Notes under the pieces: generated by a model
Databases searched by the model: none
Told to the model about the DNA's origin: nothing
The model's input: only the letters and a program-made list of their open reading frames with translations
Program-made: the position numbers and the translations under genes
Part shown: piece after piece, positions 6,792-9,045 of the stretch
How positions within the stretch are numbered: position 1 is the first letter of the stretch
Layout of the letters: every line of letters starts with the position of its first letter
Source: an uncultured Acetatifactor sp.
GTDB taxonomy: Bacteria > Bacillota > Clostridia > Lachnospirales > Lachnospiraceae
Direction: 5' to 3'
Length of the DNA: 9,045 bases
Assembly: GCA_910580225.1 (NCBI GenBank)
Contig: CAJTXE010000044.1
Span: 1 to 9,045 of the forward strand

Positions 6792-8041
6792 CGGAAAAAT
6801 TATTTACAAAAAATTTTTCGCTCCTTATTTTAGGGCAGTTAACATCATTGTTTGGAAATTTCATATTGAAACTGGCATTATCCATGTATATACTGGAAGT
6901 GACTGGTTCGGCAGCCATATTTGCGGGAATATTGTCTGCAGCCACAATCCCGACTATTCTTTTGTCACCGCTTGGCGGCATCTTGGCGGACAGGGCAGAC
7001 AGACGGAATATTATGGTGGCGTTAGATGCATTGACTGGCGTATCGGTTTTATGTGCGGCACTATTCCTGTCGGAAAGAAATGCCATTGCCGTAATCAGTA
7101 CGCTGCTTATCATACTTTCTATTTTGGGCGCGTTTGAAACACCTACTGTTCAGGCGTGTATTCCTACGATGCTGCAAGGCGACAATATTATGAAAGGAAA
7201 TGCCGTTGTAAACCAAGTGGCATCTTTATCCTATCTGGTTGCGCCTATGTTGGGGGGCGTACTGTATGCCATGCTCGGACTGAAACCCGTACTGTATGCA
7301 AGCGTTGTCTGCTTTTTTATGACTGCTCTGTTTGAATGTTTTATAAAATTGAGCTGTCAGCATACTTTAAAGCAAGGCGGCGTGCTTCAGATTGTAAAGC
7401 AGGACTTTCTATCAAGTATGCAGTATATTTCAAAAGAACAGACAAGCATATCAAAGATGCTGCTCTTAACGGCATTCTCAAGGTTTTTTGTGATGGGTAT
7501 TACCATAGTCGGACTTCCTTTTCTTGTGCGGACTGTCCTCGGATTGAATGCAAAGTATTATGGGGCTGCGGAAAGTGCGCTGGCAGTCGCTACAATCCTG
7601 GGGAGCATTGCCGCAGGCGTTTTGGCAGAGAAACTGAAAATACATAAATTATCTGTCCTGCTTGCTTCTCTGGGTATTTTTATGATCCCTGCCGGCATTG
7701 TTTTTCTTTTGCCGGTAAATGGTATTATAAAGTACAGTATTACGATTGCATCATTTTGCGGTATGCAGGCTGTTATCAGTATATTTTCTATTTTTGCCGT
7801 TTCCCTCATACAGCAGAGGACGCCAAATCATTTGATAGGAAAAGTGATGGCCTATACATCGACGGTTACTTTGTGCGTCCAGCCTATAGGACAAATCGTG
7901 TACGGTTTTTTGCTTGATAGATTTCACAATGTCATATATTTCGTGTTAATCCCGACTGGCATCATAGTTTGTATTGCAGGGCTGTCTGCAATGAGCTTTT
8001 TTAGAAATATGGAAAGGGAACAGCAGGAGTTGGCAGCATGA
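6788..8041 (+). CDS. MFS efflux transporter (EntS/MefA-like MFS_3 type)
   Basis: Inner-membrane exporter of 417 aa, expected to have 12 helices in two halves and to use the proton gradient to expel a small hydrophobic compound. The MFS signature motif A between helices 2 and 3 is clear: GGILADRADRR (residues 63-73). Hydrophobic helices run throughout, for example FAGILSAATIPTILLSPLG and the C-terminal YFVLIPTGIIVCIAGLSAMSFF. The FETPTVQACIPTMLQGDNIMKGNAVVNQ stretch (after helix 4) is typical of the group that includes macrolide (Mef) and enterobactin (EntS) exporters. The substrate cannot be deduced. ATG 6788 has GGAGG (6774-6778) 9 bases upstream and overlaps the tetR stop by 4 bases, so both are coupled and under the same operator. 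Control by a TetR repressor fits drug or host-compound efflux. I do not assign mefA because the family is broad. Confidence 0.93.
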   Translation: MTEKLFTKNFSLLILGQLTSLFGNFILKLALSMYILEVTGSAAIFAGILSAATIPTILLSPLGGILADRADRRNIMVALDALTGVSVLCAALFLSERNAIAVISTLLIILSILGAFETPTVQACIPTMLQGDNIMKGNAVVNQVASLSYLVAPMLGGVLYAMLGLKPVLYASVVCFFMTALFECFIKLSCQHTLKQGGVLQIVKQDFLSSMQYISKEQTSISKMLLLTAFSRFFVMGITIVGLPFLVRTVLGLNAKYYGAAESALAVATILGSIAAGVLAEKLKIHKLSVLLASLGIFMIPAGIVFLLPVNGIIKYSITIASFCGMQAVISIFSIFAVSLIQQRTPNHLIGKVMAYTSTVTLCVQPIGQIVYGFLLDRFHNVIYFVLIPTGIIVCIAGLSAMSFFRNMEREQQELAA

Positions 8042-8106
8042 AGCAGGAAAAGTGGCTATTAAATCCTATATGGGGAAACAAGGCGAGAAGGGATATGGAG
8101 CAATGA
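8038..8106 (+). CDS. Possible 22-codon peptide bridging exporter and downstream gene
   Basis: MKQEKWLLNPIWGNKARRDMEQ. Its ATG overlaps the exporter stop (ATGA at 8038-8041), AGGAG (8025-8029) lies 8 bases upstream, and its TGA overlaps the ATG of the next gene (ATGA at 8103-8106). It is not hydrophobic and I recognise no family. It could be a real small protein, a coupling device that carries ribosomes to the next gene, or the remnant of a longer gene. The arrangement is the only support. Confidence 0.4.
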   Translation: MKQEKWLLNPIWGNKARRDMEQ

Positions 8107-9045
8107 AAACAATTATGAAATTTGTATTAGGCTTTGTTGCAGCGATTATTATTATAATCGCTGCGTTTTGGGGGAGTTTTGCCTATGTGTCAAATTACAA
8201 AATAACAAAGGCAGATACATCTGTTTCACCGGACGGAACGTATGAATTGGTTTTGCAGGCTGTCGGACAAGCGGATTTCCCCTTTGGATCGGCTTCCGGC
8301 AGGCTGGTTCTTTATGAGGGCAAAAGCAGAATATCCAAAGCAGACTTTGAATTGTTTGATGACGGTGGGTGCATACGCAGCAGTATATGGGAGGTTACAT
8401 GGCATGAGGACTCTGTGGAAGTTATTTTGTCCGGAGATGAACAGTTCGATGAGCAGATTATTTTATACTTTGATGGTAAGAAAGAGAGAAAACAAGTAAC
8501 GGATAAGGAGGCTGTAAAAGCGGAAGATGCAAATGAAAGCGGAGTGGCAGATTTCCAAACAGATTATATAAGTGAAGCTGAAAGTCGGCAAAATACTGAT
8601 TTTGTGGAATACAGTGGTTATTGGTCTTGTGGGGGAAAGACACATGAACAGATTCTGGCCGAAGGAGGAATTGAACTATCTTGTACAATTACAGGAGATA
8701 ATCAATTTTCGGGAACACTTTTTTCACAGCAGGAAATAACAGAACGGTTTGCGGCGATTGAGGATATCAGCGGGAAAATAGAACAGGCAGAATTATATTT
8801 TGATTATACAGATGATGAATGGGGAAACAGTGGAACATTGCATATTCAGTTTCTAAGCGACAGCATATATGTAGAGGTATTGAATGATAAAAACGCATCG
8901 CATGGCGGTGACTATGGTATCAGCGGCGCTTTTGAGCTGATAAGAGAGAATGAGGATATTGCAGAGAATGGCATTGCCGTTGATTCGGGTAATTTGTCAT
9001 GGACAGAGGAAGAAATGATAAGCGCAGTTAATGAGAGAAGCCAAT
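8103..9045 (+). CDS. Membrane-anchored extracytoplasmic protein, 3' end outside the window
   Basis: Open reading frame of 314 codons still open at the window edge. ATG 8103 overlaps the preceding TGA; AAGGGA (8088-8093) lies 9 bases upstream. It begins MKTIMKFVLGFVAAIIIIIAAFWGSFAYV, a basic start and one strong hydrophobic helix (about 5-28) without a lipobox Cys, so it is an exported protein with an anchor or cleaved signal. Residues about 38-125 form a domain with VSPDGTYELVLQAVGQADFPFGSASGRLVLYEG, DDGGCIRSSIWEVTW and VILSGDEQFDEQIILYFDGK, a pattern I associate with uncharacterised Lachnospiraceae proteins. An acidic linker (about 128-165) leads to a second, probably beta-rich domain starting at EYSGYWSCGG (about 168-280). 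A third segment begins LSWTEEEMISAV and is cut. Sharing the TetR-controlled operon suggests a role linked to the exporter or the envelope response. Function is unknown. Confidence 0.85.
   Translation, partial: MKTIMKFVLGFVAAIIIIIAAFWGSFAYVSNYKITKADTSVSPDGTYELVLQAVGQADFPFGSASGRLVLYEGKSRISKADFELFDDGGCIRSSIWEVTWHEDSVEVILSGDEQFDEQIILYFDGKKERKQVTDKEAVKAEDANESGVADFQTDYISEAESRQNTDFVEYSGYWSCGGKTHEQILAEGGIELSCTITGDNQFSGTLFSQQEITERFAAIEDISGKIEQAELYFDYTDDEWGNSGTLHIQFLSDSIYVEVLNDKNASHGGDYGISGAFELIRENEDIAENGIAVDSGNLSWTEEEMISAVNERSQ

Overview
The window looks like chromosomal DNA of a Gram-positive, moderately AT-rich Clostridia species, most likely Lachnospiraceae. The evidence is strong AGGAGG-type ribosome binding sites, several lipoprotein signal peptides, GTG and TTG starts, and a style of extracytoplasmic protein common in that family. 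No rRNA, tRNA or CRISPR array was found. The taxon is inferred from sequence style, not from a marker gene.

Left edge (about 71-697, minus strand): a decayed ISAs1-family transposase. It carries an in-frame TGA, a probable loss of a catalytic Asp, and a missing C-terminal half. The stretch 698-1026 has no convincing gene. It holds a good sigma-A-type promoter (791-819) and a leader of about 200 bases with small gene-like remnants.

First operon (1027-5684, plus strand): four genes separated by 3, 15 and 41 bases, all encoding envelope-directed proteins of unknown function. Genes 1, 2 and 4 (431, 424 and 445 aa) are diverged paralogues sharing a C-terminal pattern (N-x-DGT-[VI]-TL-x-V, then F-x-Y-[VL]-[SG]-N-x-I). 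Genes 1 and 4 are predicted lipoproteins; gene 2 has an N-terminal membrane anchor instead. Gene 3 (229 aa) is a smaller predicted lipoprotein with an acidic, calcium-loop-like DFDDDSVPEL segment.

Intergenic 5685-5966: a compact 171-bp repeat-like element bounded by 22-bp inverted repeats and containing a perfect 20-bp palindrome. It is followed by a promoter whose -10 end overlaps a 29-bp inverted-repeat operator.

Second operon (from 5979, plus strand, running off the right edge): a TetR-type repressor with an unusual tandem-repeat C-terminal tail, a 12-helix MFS drug-efflux-type exporter, a possible 22-codon peptide, and a membrane-anchored extracytoplasmic protein cut by the window end at 9045. 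Each junction is an ATGA stop/start overlap, so the genes are probably translationally coupled. The likely logic is that the TetR protein binds the operator over its own promoter and releases it when a ligand appears, switching on the exporter and the envelope protein together. The ligand and the exported compound cannot be read from the sequence.
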